From NCBI RefSeq assembly GCF_029626155.1, contig NZ_JARUBL010000001.1, forward strand, positions 2,108,001 through 2,172,000: 64,000 nucleotides of DNA, written 5' to 3'. This document shows, piece after piece, positions 16,567 through 26,258 of this stretch. The stretch is from Solwaraspora sp. WMMD1047 (GTDB taxonomy: Bacteria > Actinomycetota > Actinomycetes > Mycobacteriales > Micromonosporaceae). Positions within the stretch are counted from its first letter, which is position 1. The number at the start of each line of letters is the position of its first letter. The notes beneath the pieces were generated by a model, which had not been told where the DNA came from, did not search any database, and saw nothing but the letters and a program-made list of their open reading frames with translations. The translations under genes and the position numbers were made by a program.

Positions 16567-19125
16567 ATGACCAACGCGGGGCCAGTCGGCGACCGTCGAC
16601 GCCGGGACCCGTCCGCCGCCGAGGCCCGCTGGGCGCGGGAATGGCAGACAGCGGGCCTGTTCACCGCCGACCCGCACAGCGAACGTCCCCGGTTCGCCAT
16701 GGTGCTGCCGCCACCGAGCCTGAACGCCGTCCTGCACCTGGGCCACGCCCTGCAGATCTCCGTACAGGACGTACTCGCGCGCTATCGCCGGATGGCGGGT
16801 TACGAGGTCCTGTGGCTGCCGGGCACCGACCACGCCGCGATCAGCACCCAACGGGCGATCGAGCAGGACCTGCAGCGCCAGGGCCGCTCGCGCGAGCAGA
16901 TCGGCCGTGCGGCATTCCGGGTCGTCAGTGAGCAGTGGTTCGACAGCATGGCCGGCCGGATTCTCGACCAGGCGGTCGCCATCGGGGCCTCCGTCGACCT
17001 GACCCGCCAGCGGTTCACGATGGACGCCGCCTACCAGGCGGCGGTGCGCCGGGCGTTCGTCCAGCTCTGGGAGAAGGGCTTCATCTTCCGCGCCCCGCGT
17101 GTGATCAACTACTGCCCCTCCTGCCGGGCGGTGCTCTCGGACATGGAGGTCGCACCGGGCCCGGCGCGGGCGACCGGGTTCCGGCTGCGCCTCGAGGTGG
17201 CCGGTGACCGGCCGCCGGTGCCCACCACCGCCATCCTTCGGCGCCCCGAACACCTGCTGGCGGTTACCGCGGTGGGGGTCGGCCCCGATCACCCGGCGTT
17301 CGCCGAGCTGGTCGGCGGCCAGGTCGAGCTGCCGGTGAGCGGGCGCACCGTGCCGGTGGTGGCGTATCCGCCGGCCGGCGCGGAACCGGTCCTGCTGGTG
17401 CCCGCCCACGACGCCGACCACCTCGACTTCGCCCGGGACGGCCGGATCGAGGTCCGGACGGTGGTCAGGCCCGACCGGCTGGTGCACTGCCCGGACCTGC
17501 CGGCGTTCCACGGCCGGCCGGTCACGGTGGTGGCCGAGGAACTGGCGAAGCGGTTGACCGACGCGGGCGCGATCGGCGATCACCCCGTGCCGGCCAGGGC
17601 CGCCGGCGAGTGCGACCGGTGTGGCGAGACAGTGGACCAGTTCGCGATCGATCAGTGGTTCGTCCGGATGGCGGAGCTCTGCAAGCCCGCGTTGGCCGCG
17701 GCGGCGGACGGGCTGCCCCGGTGGCGCACCGACGGACACGAGCAGCGCTATCTCGACTGGCTCACCGAACAGCGGGACTGGTGTATCAGTCGGCAACTGT
17801 GGCTGGGCCATCGCATCCCGGTCTACACGTGCGACCAGGATCATGTGTTCGCCACCGTGGCCGAGCCGGAGCGTTGCCCCCGGTGCGGAAGCGACCGGCT
17901 CGGCCAGGACCCCGACGTGCTGGACACCTGGTTCTCCTCCGCGTTGTGGCCGTTCGCCACGCTCGGCTGGCCGGACGAGACACCGGAGTTGCGTGCCTTC
18001 TTCCCACTCGACGCGTGGATCTTCTCCCGCGAGGTGATCGGCCTGGCCCTGGTGCGTACCGTCGCGGTGTCGTTGGAGCTGACCGGTCGGGTGCCGTTCC
18101 GGAACATCGTCATCAGCGGCCTCGTCCAGTCGGTCGACGGGGTCAAGATGAGTACCGCCAAAGGGAATTCCGTCGCGCCCGAATACGTAATCGGCCGGTA
18201 CGGTGCCGACGCCCTGCGGGCATGGGCGGCCGAGGTGGCGCTGACCGGCCAGGACGTACGCTTCGACGAGGCGCGGATCCGCCGCTTCCATCGCCTGGTG
18301 AAAACCCTCACCGAACGCTGCGCGGCGGTGTTCGAGCGCCGCTGCCCCGAGCGGCGGGAATTGTCGCTTGTCGATCGCTGGATGCTGATCCGGCTCGACG
18401 AGGTGACGCGGACCGTCACCGGGGCGATGGAAGCCTACGACTTCCGCCTCGCCATCCGGCAACTGGACGAGTTCGTCTCCAACGATCTGAACGGGTTCTA
18501 CCTGCTGCCGTCGGCGTCGGGCACCGTACCGGCGGCGTCGGCGCGGATCGCCCGGGACGTCGTCGGCCGGCTACTTCGGCTGCTGCATCCGTTCCTGCCG
18601 TTTGCCACCGAGGAGCTGTGGGAGCGGCTGGGGGACGAGCCGGGGCTGCTCGCCGGCGCGAGTTGGCCGGTGCCGTCCGGCGCCGGGCCGGACCCGGAAG
18701 CCGGCCGGCAGGTGGCGGCCGTCCGGTCGGTGCTCAAGGAACTGCGCCGCCTGCGCACCGACTTCGGCGTCGCTCCCGGCGACGGCGGTGACCTGCATCT
18801 CGGCGGCTTCCTGACCGGCGAGCCGGCCGAGCTGCTGGCCGAGCTCGCCGGCGTGCGACTCGTGCCGGAACCGGCGCCGGGCGCGGTGGCGCTCGCCGGC
18901 AGCCCGGTCTCCGTCCGGTTCGACGCGGCCGGGGTGGCCGCCGACACCCGGCGCTCCGAACGGCACCGGCTCCGCAAACAGCGGCACCGGCTGCGCGCCA
19001 GGATGGCCGACGAGGCGTTCCTGGCGAAGGCGCCAGCGGAGGTGGTCTCCCGGCTGCGGAAGGAACTCGCGGAGATCGAGGCCGCACTGGACCGCATCGA
19101 CGAGAACCCGACCGGTGGGCACTAG
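16567..19125 (+). CDS. Valyl-tRNA synthetase-like protein with altered editing and KMSKS motifs
   Basis: An 852-residue class Ia synthetase of ValRS type: [15 protein letters not shown] (HLGH at 57-60), [34 protein letters not shown], and the C-terminal tRNA-binding coiled coil (about 795-845) with LAKAPAEVV. Three features depart from ValRS: KMSKS reads KMSTA (527-531); the editing motif TTRPETLLGDTAVAV reads [19 protein letters not shown] (about 217-236); and the GTGAVKxTPAHD strand reads [11 protein letters not shown]. The active-site core seems kept while hydrolytic editing is probably lost. The ATG at 16567 follows GAGG. Possible roles are a resistant ValRS, an enzyme supplying aminoacyl-tRNA to biosynthesis, or a decaying paralogue. 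Confidence 0.85.
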   Translation: MTNAGPVGDRRRRDPSAAEARWAREWQTAGLFTADPHSERPRFAMVLPPPSLNAVLHLGHALQISVQDVLARYRRMAGYEVLWLPGTDHAAISTQRAIEQDLQRQGRSREQIGRAAFRVVSEQWFDSMAGRILDQAVAIGASVDLTRQRFTMDAAYQAAVRRAFVQLWEKGFIFRAPRVINYCPSCRAVLSDMEVAPGPARATGFRLRLEVAGDRPPVPTTAILRRPEHLLAVTAVGVGPDHPAFAELVGGQVELPVSGRTVPVVAYPPAGAEPVLLVPAHDADHLDFARDGRIEVRTVVRPDRLVHCPDLPAFHGRPVTVVAEELAKRLTDAGAIGDHPVPARAAGECDRCGETVDQFAIDQWFVRMAELCKPALAAAADGLPRWRTDGHEQRYLDWLTEQRDWCISRQLWLGHRIPVYTCDQDHVFATVAEPERCPRCGSDRLGQDPDVLDTWFSSALWPFATLGWPDETPELRAFFPLDAWIFSREVIGLALVRTVAVSLELTGRVPFRNIVISGLVQSVDGVKMSTAKGNSVAPEYVIGRYGADALRAWAAEVALTGQDVRFDEARIRRFHRLVKTLTERCAAVFERRCPERRELSLVDRWMLIRLDEVTRTVTGAMEAYDFRLAIRQLDEFVSNDLNGFYLLPSASGTVPAASARIARDVVGRLLRLLHPFLPFATEELWERLGDEPGLLAGASWPVPSGAGPDPEAGRQVAAVRSVLKELRRLRTDFGVAPGDGGDLHLGGFLTGEPAELLAELAGVRLVPEPAPGAVALAGSPVSVRFDAAGVAADTRRSERHRLRKQRHRLRARMADEAFLAKAPAEVVSRLRKELAEIEAALDRIDENPTGGH

Positions 19126-19218
19126 CCTCGATGGGCACCAGCCCCGAGCCGACCGCCGCCGACCGGACCGCAGCCGGGGTCGGCGGCGGCGGCCGGACGG
19201 GTCGGGGAGAATGGCCGG

Positions 19219-20442
19219 GTGAGCGCTCCCCGGGACATCGTGCTGCTCGGCTCCACCGGCTCCATCGGCACCCAGGCCATCGACATCGTCCGCCGCAACC
19301 CGGACCGGTTCCGGGTGGTGGCGCTCGGCGCCGGCGGCGGCAACGTGGCCGAGCTGGCCGGGCAGGCGCTTGAGCTGGGGGTGGAGGCGGTCGGGGTCGC
19401 GAAGGCGTCGGCCGCGCAGGACCTGCAGCTCGCCTTCTACGCGGAGGCGGCGAAGCGGGGGTACCCGACCGGCGGGTTCCGGATTCCCAAGATCCTCGCC
19501 GGGCCGACGGCAATGGCCGAGCTGGCCGAATGGCCGTGCGACGTCGTACTCAACGGGGTGGTCGGCTCGCTCGGGCTGCCGCCGACGCTGGCGGCGCTGC
19601 GCGCCGGACGTACCCTCGCCCTGGCCAACAAGGAGTCGCTGGTGGCCGGCGGCCCCCTGGTCAAGGCCGCGATGACGCGGCCGGGGCAGATCGTGCCGGT
19701 GGACTCCGAACACTCGGCGCTGGCCCAGTGCCTGCGGGCCGGCTCCCGGCCGGAGGTGCGGCGGCTGGTGCTGACCGCCAGCGGTGGCCCGTTCCGGGGC
19801 CGGCGGCGGGCGGAGTTGACCGCCGTCACACCGGAGCAGGCCCTGGCCCACCCGACCTGGAAGATGGGCCCGGTCGTCACGATCAACTCGGCGACCCTGG
19901 TGAACAAGGCACTGGAAGTGATCGAGGCGCACGAGTTGTTCGCCGTGCCGTATCCCGACATCGAGGTGATGGTCCACCCACAGTCGGTGATCCACTCGAT
20001 GGTGGAGTTCGTGGACGGGTCGACGATCGCCCAGGCCAGCCCGCCGGACATGCGGCTGCCGATCGCCCTGGCACTGGGCTGGCCGGACCGGGTGCCGCAG
20101 GCCGCGACCGGGGTGGACTGGACCGCCGGCCACGACTGGGAGTTCCGGCCGTTGGACGACGCGGCGTTCCCCGCGGTCCGGCTGGCCAAGCAGGCCGGGG
20201 CGGCCGGGCGCTGCCGGCCGGCGATCTACAACGCGGCCAACGAGGAGTGCGTGGCCGCCTTCGTGGCGGGTCGGCTACCGTTCCTCGGCATCGTCGACAC
20301 GCTGGAGCGGGTCCTGGAGGCGGCGCCGGACTTCGACGAACCGGGTACGGTCGAAGATGTGCTGGCGGCCGAATCCTGGGCACGCGGGCACGCGCGGGAG
20401 ATCATCGGAGCGTCGCAGTCGGCGCCGGTGGAAGGGGCTTGA
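19219..20442 (+). CDS. dxr: 1-deoxy-D-xylulose 5-phosphate reductoisomerase
   Basis: A 407-residue enzyme that converts DXP to 2-C-methyl-D-erythritol 4-phosphate with NADPH, the committed step of the MEP isoprenoid pathway in the cytosol. GSTGSIGTQ is the NADPH loop, NKESLVAGG and VDSEHSAL form the metal/substrate site, SGGPFRG and HPTWKMGP are conserved catalytic segments, and NAANE closes the C-terminal domain. The GTG at 19219 gives the family's standard N-terminus. It is followed by the intramembrane protease gene with TGATG overlap and then ispG, the cluster order usual in actinobacteria. Confidence 0.97.
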   Translation: MSAPRDIVLLGSTGSIGTQAIDIVRRNPDRFRVVALGAGGGNVAELAGQALELGVEAVGVAKASAAQDLQLAFYAEAAKRGYPTGGFRIPKILAGPTAMAELAEWPCDVVLNGVVGSLGLPPTLAALRAGRTLALANKESLVAGGPLVKAAMTRPGQIVPVDSEHSALAQCLRAGSRPEVRRLVLTASGGPFRGRRRAELTAVTPEQALAHPTWKMGPVVTINSATLVNKALEVIEAHELFAVPYPDIEVMVHPQSVIHSMVEFVDGSTIAQASPPDMRLPIALALGWPDRVPQAATGVDWTAGHDWEFRPLDDAAFPAVRLAKQAGAAGRCRPAIYNAANEECVAAFVAGRLPFLGIVDTLERVLEAAPDFDEPGTVEDVLAAESWARGHAREIIGASQSAPVEGA

Positions 20443-21689
20443 TGCTTTATCTGCTCGGGGTGGTCGCGTTCGCCCTGGCGATCCTCATCTCGGTGAGCCT
20501 GCACGAGGCCGGTCACATGCTGACCGCCAAGCGGTTCGGGATGAAGGTCACCCGCTACTTCGTCGGCTTCGGCCCGACGATCTGGTCCTTCAAGCGCGGC
20601 GAGACCGAGTACGGTCTCAAGGCGATCCCGTTGGGCGGTTTCTGCAAGATCGTCGGGATGACGCCGCAGGACGACGACGTCGACCCGGCGGACGAGCCGC
20701 GGGCGATGTGGCGCTTCCCGCTCTGGAAGCGGACCGTGGTGATGGGTGCCGGCTCGGCCGCGCACTTCATGCTCGCCGTCGTCGCGCTCTGGTTCGGCGC
20801 GGTCTTCGTCGGGCTGCCCAACCCGGACTTCCCGGCCTCCGAGGAGCAGGCCCGCCAGGAGCCGGCGGTGATCAGCGTCGGCGAGTGCGTGGTGGTGGAG
20901 AACGTCGCCCGCGCCTGCGCCCCGGGCGACCCGGTCAGCCCGGCCATCGCCGCCCAGCTGCGCGACGGGGACCGGATCACGGCGATCGACGGCACGCCCG
21001 TCAACACCTGGGGCGACATGCTGGAGGTGGTGCGCGCCACCCCGCCGAAGACAGCGGAGATCGCGTACGTCCGCGACGGCGTCGCCGACACCACGACGGT
21101 CGAGCTGGCCGCCGTGAAGCGCCCGCCGCTGGGCCAGACCGACGGCGCCGTGGAGACCGTCTCGGCGATCGGCGTCGGCCTGAACATCCAGAAGCCGGCC
21201 ATGGTCACCTACGGGCCGATCGACGCGCTCGGCGCCACCGTCGACTACACCGGCAACATGGCGGTCGGCACCTTCGAGGCGATGCAGCGCATCCCGGAGA
21301 AGATCCCCGCCCTGTTCGCGGCGATCAGCGGCGCCGAACGCGACATGGACACCCCGATCAGCGTGGTCGGCGCCAGCCGGCTCGGCGGCGAGGCCGTCCA
21401 GCACGGGCTCTGGGAGTTCTTTCTGCTGCTGTTCATCTCGCTGAACTTCTTCGTCGGGGTGTTCAACCTGCTGCCGCTGCTGCCGATGGATGGCGGCCAC
21501 ATCGCGATAGCCTGGTTCGAACGCGCCCGGTCGTGGCTCTTCGCCCGGCTCGGCAAGCCCGACCCCGGCCGCGTCGACTACTTCAAACTGATGCCGCTCA
21601 CGTACGGGGTGCTGCTGATCGGTGGCGCGTTCATGCTGCTGACCGTCACCGCGGACGTGGTCAACCCGATCACACTCTTCTCGAGGTGA
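20442..21689 (+). CDS. rip1: Site-2 intramembrane zinc metalloprotease (RseP/Rip1 family)
   Basis: A 415-residue membrane protease. HEAGH (His21, Glu22, His25) in the first transmembrane segment is the zinc site, a PDZ domain spans about residues 140-240 ([15 protein letters not shown]), and [12 protein letters not shown] in the penultimate membrane segment supplies the third zinc ligand. Family members cut anti-sigma factors and other membrane proteins. Its ATG overlaps the dxr stop by one base, and the ispG gene follows within 7 bp, so the three are one operon. Rip1 of Mycobacterium has the same neighbours, which supports orthology. Confidence 0.93.
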   Translation: MLYLLGVVAFALAILISVSLHEAGHMLTAKRFGMKVTRYFVGFGPTIWSFKRGETEYGLKAIPLGGFCKIVGMTPQDDDVDPADEPRAMWRFPLWKRTVVMGAGSAAHFMLAVVALWFGAVFVGLPNPDFPASEEQARQEPAVISVGECVVVENVARACAPGDPVSPAIAAQLRDGDRITAIDGTPVNTWGDMLEVVRATPPKTAEIAYVRDGVADTTTVELAAVKRPPLGQTDGAVETVSAIGVGLNIQKPAMVTYGPIDALGATVDYTGNMAVGTFEAMQRIPEKIPALFAAISGAERDMDTPISVVGASRLGGEAVQHGLWEFFLLLFISLNFFVGVFNLLPLLPMDGGHIAIAWFERARSWLFARLGKPDPGRVDYFKLMPLTYGVLLIGGAFMLLTVTADVVNPITLFSR

Positions 21690-21696
21690 GTTGCAA

Positions 21697-22866
21697 GTGA
21701 CCGCTGTCAGTCTCGGCATGCCGGCCGTGCCGCCCCCGCCGCTCGCCCCGCGCCGGGCCAGCCGGCAGATCATGGTCGGCTCGGTGCCGGTCGGCGGCGG
21801 CGCACCGGTGTCGGTGCAGTCGATGACGACCACGCTTACCGCCGACGTCAACGCCACCCTGCAGCAGATCGCGGAGCTGACCGCCTCCGGCTGCCAGATC
21901 GTCCGGGTGGCGGTGCCGTCCCAGGACGACGTGCTGGCGCTGCCGGCGATCGCGAAGAAGTCCCAGATTCCGGTGATCGCCGACATCCATTTCCAGCCCA
22001 AGTACGTCTTCGCGGCGATCGACGCCGGCTGCGCGGCGGTCCGGGTCAACCCGGGCAACATCCGCCAGTTCGACGACAAGGTCGCCGAGATCGCCAAGGC
22101 GGCCAGCGACGCCGGTACGCCGATCCGGATCGGCGTCAACGCCGGCTCGCTGGACAAGCGGCTGCTGGCCAAGTACGGCCGGGCCACCGCCGAGGCGCTC
22201 GTCGAGTCGGCGCTCTGGGAGTGCTCGCTATTCGAGGAGCACGGCTTCCGGGACATCAAAATCTCGGTGAAGCACAACGACCCGGTGGTGATGATCCGCG
22301 CCTACCGGCAGCTCGCCGAGCAGTGCGACTACCCGCTGCACCTGGGGGTGACCGAGGCCGGCCCGGCGTTCCAGGGCACGGTCAAGTCGGCGGTGGCGTT
22401 CGGCGCCCTGCTGGCCGAGGGGATCGGCGACACCATCCGGGTGTCGCTGTCGGCCCCGCCGGTCGAGGAGATCAAGGTCGGCAACGCGATCCTGGAGTCG
22501 CTCGGGCTGCGCGAGCGCGGCCTGGAGATCGTCTCCTGCCCGTCCTGTGGTCGCGCCCAGGTGGACGTCTACACCCTGGCCGAGCAGGTCACCGCCGCGC
22601 TGGAGGGCTTCCCGGCGCCGCTGCGGGTGGCCGTGATGGGCTGCGTGGTGAACGGTCCCGGCGAGGCCCGGGAGGCCGACCTCGGGGTGGCCTCCGGCAA
22701 CGGCAAGGGCCAGATCTTCGTCAAGGGGCAGGTCATCAAGACCGTGCCCGAGTCGCAGATCGTCGAGACCCTGGTCGAGGAGGCGCTGCGGATCGCCGAC
22801 GAGATGGGCGTCGACCTGCCCGAGGAGCTGCGCGACCTGGTCGGCCCGACCGTCACCGTGCACTGA
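21697..22866 (+). CDS. ispG: 4-hydroxy-3-methylbut-2-enyl diphosphate synthase
   Basis: A 389-residue enzyme that converts MEcPP to HMBPP in the MEP pathway using a [4Fe-4S] cluster. The cluster ligands are visible: Cys281 and Cys284 (CPSCGR) and Cys316 ([10 protein letters not shown]), with the Glu of NGPGE as the usual fourth ligand. The N-terminal TIM barrel has VSVQSMTTT and VRVNPGNI. I prefer the GTG at 21697, which has GAGG six bases upstream, to the TTG at 21691. It forms one operon with dxr and rip1. Confidence 0.96.
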   Translation: MTAVSLGMPAVPPPPLAPRRASRQIMVGSVPVGGGAPVSVQSMTTTLTADVNATLQQIAELTASGCQIVRVAVPSQDDVLALPAIAKKSQIPVIADIHFQPKYVFAAIDAGCAAVRVNPGNIRQFDDKVAEIAKAASDAGTPIRIGVNAGSLDKRLLAKYGRATAEALVESALWECSLFEEHGFRDIKISVKHNDPVVMIRAYRQLAEQCDYPLHLGVTEAGPAFQGTVKSAVAFGALLAEGIGDTIRVSLSAPPVEEIKVGNAILESLGLRERGLEIVSCPSCGRAQVDVYTLAEQVTAALEGFPAPLRVAVMGCVVNGPGEAREADLGVASGNGKGQIFVKGQVIKTVPESQIVETLVEEALRIADEMGVDLPEELRDLVGPTVTVH

Positions 22867-22894
22867 TGGGCGCGAGCGCGTCCGGGGTGCGCTG

Positions 22895-23824
22895 ATGCGG
22901 GTCGGCATCGTCATCCTGGCGGACCAGCGCTGGTCGGACGGCGGCTGGCGCTGGCGGCGGGCCGAGGAGTACGGCTTCGACCACGCCTGGACCTATGATC
23001 ACCTCGGCTGGCGGGACCTGGTCGACGGACCGTGGTTCGACGCGGTCCCGACGCTCACCGCGGCCGCCGTGGCGACCTCCCGGATCCGGCTCGGCACCCT
23101 GGTGGCGTCGCCGAACTTCCGGCACCCGGTGCACTTCGCCCGGGAGATCACCGCCCTCGACGACATCTCCGCCGGCCGGCTGACGGTCGGTGTGGGCGCC
23201 GGCGGCCTGGGCTTCGACGCGAATGTGCTCGGCCGGCCGGAGCTGTCGCCCCGGGCCCGCGCCGACCGGTTCGCCGAGTTCGTCGACCTGTTGGACCTGC
23301 TGCTGCGCGCCGGTGCTGCTGGCTCGGGCGACGCCGGCCGGGGTGCTGCGGGTCCTGGAGTTGACTGGGCCGGTGAGCACTATGCGGCGGTCGACGCGCG
23401 GACCACCCCCGGGTGCCGGCAGCGGCCGCGGGTGCCGTTCCTGGTGGCGGCGAACGGGCCGCGCGCGATGCGGCTCGCGGCCCGGTACGGGCAGGGTTGG
23501 GTGACCACCGGCGCCGGCGGCGACGATCTCGACGCCTGGTGGGCCGGGGTCGCCGGGTTGGCCCGGCGGTTCGACGAGACGCTGGCGGCGGTCGGCCGCG
23601 ACCGCGACGGCGTCGACCGGTTCCTGTCGCTGGACTCGGCGCCGGTCTACTCGATGTCGAGCGTGGCCGCGTTCACCGACGCGATCGGGCGGGCCGGGCA
23701 GCTGGGCTTCACCGACGTGGTCACCCACTGGCCGCGCCCGTCGAGCTGGTACGCCGGTGACGAGGCGGTGCTGGAGACGGTGGCCTCGGACGTGCTGCCG
23801 GAACTGAACCGCCCCCAGCTCTGA
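22895..23824 (+). CDS. LLM-class flavin/F420-dependent oxidoreductase
   Basis: A 309-residue luciferase-like TIM barrel: EEYGFDHAWTYDHLGW, LGTLVASPNFRHPVHFAREI, ISAGRLTVGVGAGGLGFDA and RYGQGWVTTGAGGDD. It is probably F420-dependent in this lineage. It starts 28 bp after ispG on the same strand and may ride on that operon, though no functional link to isoprenoid synthesis is known. It ends 7 bp before the convergent PadR gene. In mycobacteria a GNAT gene follows ispG; here that GNAT lies near 61.6 kb instead. Confidence 0.78.
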   Translation: MRVGIVILADQRWSDGGWRWRRAEEYGFDHAWTYDHLGWRDLVDGPWFDAVPTLTAAAVATSRIRLGTLVASPNFRHPVHFAREITALDDISAGRLTVGVGAGGLGFDANVLGRPELSPRARADRFAEFVDLLDLLLRAGAAGSGDAGRGAAGPGVDWAGEHYAAVDARTTPGCRQRPRVPFLVAANGPRAMRLAARYGQGWVTTGAGGDDLDAWWAGVAGLARRFDETLAAVGRDRDGVDRFLSLDSAPVYSMSSVAAFTDAIGRAGQLGFTDVVTHWPRPSSWYAGDEAVLETVASDVLPELNRPQL

Positions 23825-23831
23825 CGCGCTG

Positions 23832-24407
23832 TCACTCGGATTCGGCGAGGATCGCGTACAGCTTGCGCTTTGTCTCGTCGAGCACCTTGGCGGCGCGCTC
23901 GCGCTGGTCGTCGGTGCCGCTCATCATCACCTGACGCAGCGCGTTCATGGCCTGGAAGCCGGCGTCGCGGATCTCGTGCCAGCTCTCGATCGTCTCCGGT
24001 GCGAACTCGGTCCAGGGCGCGGCCTGGGCGGCCTGTTCGGCCTCCGGTCGACCGGCGTCGGTGAGGGCGAAGCTCTTCCGCCCGCCGCCGGTGCCCTCGG
24101 CGCTGCCGATGATCAGGCCCTCGTCCTCCAGCAGTTGCAGGGTGGGGTAGACCGAGCCGGGGCTCGGCCGCCACGCCCCGCCGGTGCGGGAGTCGAGTTC
24201 CTGGATCATCTCGTAGCCGTGCATCGGCCGCTCGTGCAGCAGCGCGAGGACGGCGGCCCGGACATTCGGCCGGCGTCCCCGCCCGCCGCGTCCACCCCGG
24301 CCGTGCCAGTGGCCGTGGCCACCGGGTGGACCGAACGGCGGGAAGCCGAAGCCGCCGCCGCGCATGCGCGCCTCTCGGGCGGCGCGAAACCCTCGATGGA
24401 ACCCCAT
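23832..24407 (-). CDS. PadR-family transcriptional regulator
   Basis: A 191-residue repressor. After a Gly/His-rich N-terminal tail (HGHWHGRGGRGGRGRR, about residues 30-46) comes the PadR winged helix: VLALLHERPMHGYEMIQELDSRTGGAWRPSPGSVYPTLQLLEDEGL. The C-terminal half is the helical dimerisation region. The start at 24407 has a perfect AGGAGG. The 12-bp palindrome at 24440-24451, upstream of its start, is probably its own operator, so autoregulation is likely. The basic Gly-rich tail before the HTH occurs in some actinobacterial PadR proteins. The effector is unknown. Confidence 0.88.
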   Translation of the reverse strand: MGFHRGFRAAREARMRGGGFGFPPFGPPGGHGHWHGRGGRGGRGRRPNVRAAVLALLHERPMHGYEMIQELDSRTGGAWRPSPGSVYPTLQLLEDEGLIIGSAEGTGGGRKSFALTDAGRPEAEQAAQAAPWTEFAPETIESWHEIRDAGFQAMNALRQVMMSGTDDQRERAAKVLDETKRKLYAILAESE

Positions 24408-24439
24408 CAGAACCTCCTGTGGTTGTCCTTGATGTGCCA

Positions 24440-24451
24440 ACGATATATCGT
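24440..24451. promoter_or_regulatory. 12-bp palindrome, probable PadR operator
   Basis: ACGATATATCGT is a perfect palindrome 33 bp upstream of the PadR start. AT-rich palindromes of this ATAT-centred kind are typical PadR sites, and its place in the promoter fits autorepression. There is no divergent gene close by, so the PadR gene is the only evident target here. Confidence 0.65.
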
Positions 24452-24500
24452 AAACGCATCGCCGACAAGACTCAGATGAGTCGCTCTCGCTTCTAAGCGT

Positions 24501-24571
24501 CATATGCCGAGTTGGTAATATTCCACCGAGTCATAAAAATGACGGAGCGGCATATTGCTCAACCGGCATAT
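24501..24571. repeat. Three CGGCATAT motifs in an AT-rich intergenic stretch
   Basis: The 237-bp gap between the PadR start and the sigma-factor stop is much richer in A and T than its surroundings. It holds the octamer CGGCATAT three times: inverted at 24501-24508 (extended by one base to 24509) and direct at 24548-24555 and 24564-24571. The set could be a binding site for an unknown regulator or the remnant of a promoter. I see no gene in the gap. Confidence 0.4.
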
Positions 24572-24644
24572 ATGTTCCAGCCGGAGCCGGACGTCCGGAG
24601 TCGCCAAGTGCCGGTGGTGCACGGGCGGATGGGTGCGGCGGAGG

Positions 24645-25823
24645 CTACCCGGTGAGCGTCCCGGCACGGAGTTCCAAGAACTCGCGTTCGGCCGCGTTGC
24701 CGGTCAGGGCAACCGCTGCCCGGTAGGCCGACAGCGCGTCGGTTTCCCGGCCGAGGCGGCGTAGCAGGTCGGCCCGGATGGCGTGGTAGAGGTAGAAGCC
24801 GTCCAGGCCGGTGCCGGTGCCGCCGCCGAGTTCGTCGACCGCCGTCAGGCCGGCGGCCGGGCCGTGTACCTCGGCCAGCGCGACGGCCCGGTTCAGCGCC
24901 GCCACCGGGGACGGGGAGAGGGCCACGAGGTGGTCGTACAGCGTCAGGATCTGGACCCAGTCGGTGTCGGCGGCGGCGATCGCGGCGCTGTGGACCGCGT
25001 TTATCGCGGCCTGGATCTGGTACGGGCCGGGCTGGTTGCGGCGCAGGCAGCGGCGGACGATGGCCTGCCCCTCGGCGATCAGCTCGCGGTCCCAGCGGGC
25101 GCGGTCCTGGTCGGCCAGGAGCACGATCGCGCCGTCGTCGCCGGTGCGGGCCGCCCGGCGGGACTCGGTCAGCAGCATCAGGGCGAGCAGGCCCCACACC
25201 TCCGGCTCGTCCGGCATCAGCTCGGCCAGCAGCCGGCCCAGCCGGACCGCCTCGGCGCAGAGCTCCGCGCGTACCAGGGACTCGCCGGAACTGGCCGCGT
25301 AGCCCTCGTTGAAGATCAGATAGACCACCGCGAGCACCGAGCGGAGCCGGTCGGGCAGATCGGCGTCGCGCGGCACCCGGTAGGGGATGCGGGCGTCGCG
25401 GATCTTGCCCTTGGCCCGGGTCAGCCGCTGCGCCATGGTCGGCTCGGCCACCAGGAAGGCGCGGGCGATCTCGACGGTACGCAGGCCGCCGAGCAGCCGC
25501 AGCGTCAGCGCCACCCGGGCGTCCGGGGCCAGCGCCGGGTGGCAGCAGGTGAAGATCAGGCGGAGCCGTTCGTCACGCACCGGACCCTCCTCGGCGGGCT
25601 CGTCGGGGGAGTGCAGCAGGGCGGCCTCGGCGTGCCGCGCCTCCCGGGTGGCCTCCCGGCGCAGCCGGTCGATGGCGCGGTTGCGGGCGGTGGTGATGAT
25701 CCAGCCGGCCGGGCTGGGCGGCGGTCCGGTCACCGGCCAGCGCCGGACCGCCTCGGCGAAGGCGTCCTGGACCGCCTCCTCGGCGAGGTCGATGTCGCCG
25801 AGGGCGCGGACCAGGACGGCCAC
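24645..25823 (-). CDS. ECF sigma factor with C-terminal helical domain (ECF42-like)
   Basis: A sigma70-family factor of at least 392 residues. Region 2 is seen in [18 protein letters not shown] and [17 protein letters not shown], region 4 in [34 protein letters not shown], followed by about 220 residues of helical repeats, as in the ECF group that pairs with YCII/DGPF proteins. The GTG at 25823 cuts off the first helix of region 2. The expected N-terminus ([14 protein letters not shown]) is encoded just upstream, in frame, after the stop of the YCII gene, but has no ATG, GTG or TTG. An ATC at 25859 is the only near-cognate start there. The pair likely works in stress signalling. Confidence 0.82.
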   Translation of the reverse strand: MAVLVRALGDIDLAEEAVQDAFAEAVRRWPVTGPPPSPAGWIITTARNRAIDRLRREATREARHAEAALLHSPDEPAEEGPVRDERLRLIFTCCHPALAPDARVALTLRLLGGLRTVEIARAFLVAEPTMAQRLTRAKGKIRDARIPYRVPRDADLPDRLRSVLAVVYLIFNEGYAASSGESLVRAELCAEAVRLGRLLAELMPDEPEVWGLLALMLLTESRRAARTGDDGAIVLLADQDRARWDRELIAEGQAIVRRCLRRNQPGPYQIQAAINAVHSAAIAAADTDWVQILTLYDHLVALSPSPVAALNRAVALAEVHGPAAGLTAVDELGGGTGTGLDGFYLYHAIRADLLRRLGRETDALSAYRAAVALTGNAAEREFLELRAGTLTG

Positions 25824-25877
25824 CGCCCGGCCGTACTCCGCGCGGAAGATCCGTTCGATGTCGTCGCCGGGAACCGG

Positions 25878-26258
25878 TCAGCCCTCGCCCACGCCGTCGC
25901 TCGTGCCGTCGTCGATGCCCTCGAAGGGGCGTACCTCGATCGGGAGGGTGGTCGCCGCGGCGAGCCGGCCGCCCCAGTGCAGCGCCGTGTCCAGGTCGTC
26001 GGCCTCGATGATGGTGAACCCGCCGAGGTGCTCCTTGCCCTCGATGTAGGGGCCGTCGGTGAACAGCGCCTCGCCGTCGCGGACCCGGACCACGGTGGCG
26101 GTGCTCGGCGGGTGCAGCCCGCCGGAGAAGACCCAGACCCCGGCGTCGCGCATCTCGTTCTTGACGGCGTGCACGTCCGCCATGATCTTGTCGAGCACCT
26201 CGGGCTCCGGCAGCCCGGGGCCGGTGGGCTGGACAACGCTGAGCAGGTACATCGTCAT
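25878..26258 (-). CDS. YCII-related (DGPF-domain) protein
   Basis: A 126-residue protein with a ferredoxin-like YCII fold: MYLLSVVQP at the start, GVWVFSGGLHPP, and FTDGPYIEGKEHLGGFTIIEADDLDTAL, which holds the DGPF-type signature. These small proteins are regularly encoded next to ECF42-like sigma factors and are thought to be their partners. The ATG at 26258 has GGAGG eight bases upstream. Its TGA at 25880-25878 is in the same frame as the sigma gene downstream, and the frame is also open upstream to 26609. Confidence 0.8.
   Translation of the reverse strand: MTMYLLSVVQPTGPGLPEPEVLDKIMADVHAVKNEMRDAGVWVFSGGLHPPSTATVVRVRDGEALFTDGPYIEGKEHLGGFTIIEADDLDTALHWGGRLAAATTLPIEVRPFEGIDDGTSDGVGEG

Noticed and set aside
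13828-18462. A giant minus-strand protein of over 1500 residues including LeuRS
   Set aside because: The part upstream of 16311 is antisense to the ValRS-like gene, has no family resemblance, and LeuRS has its own ribosome site and normal N-terminus at 16311.
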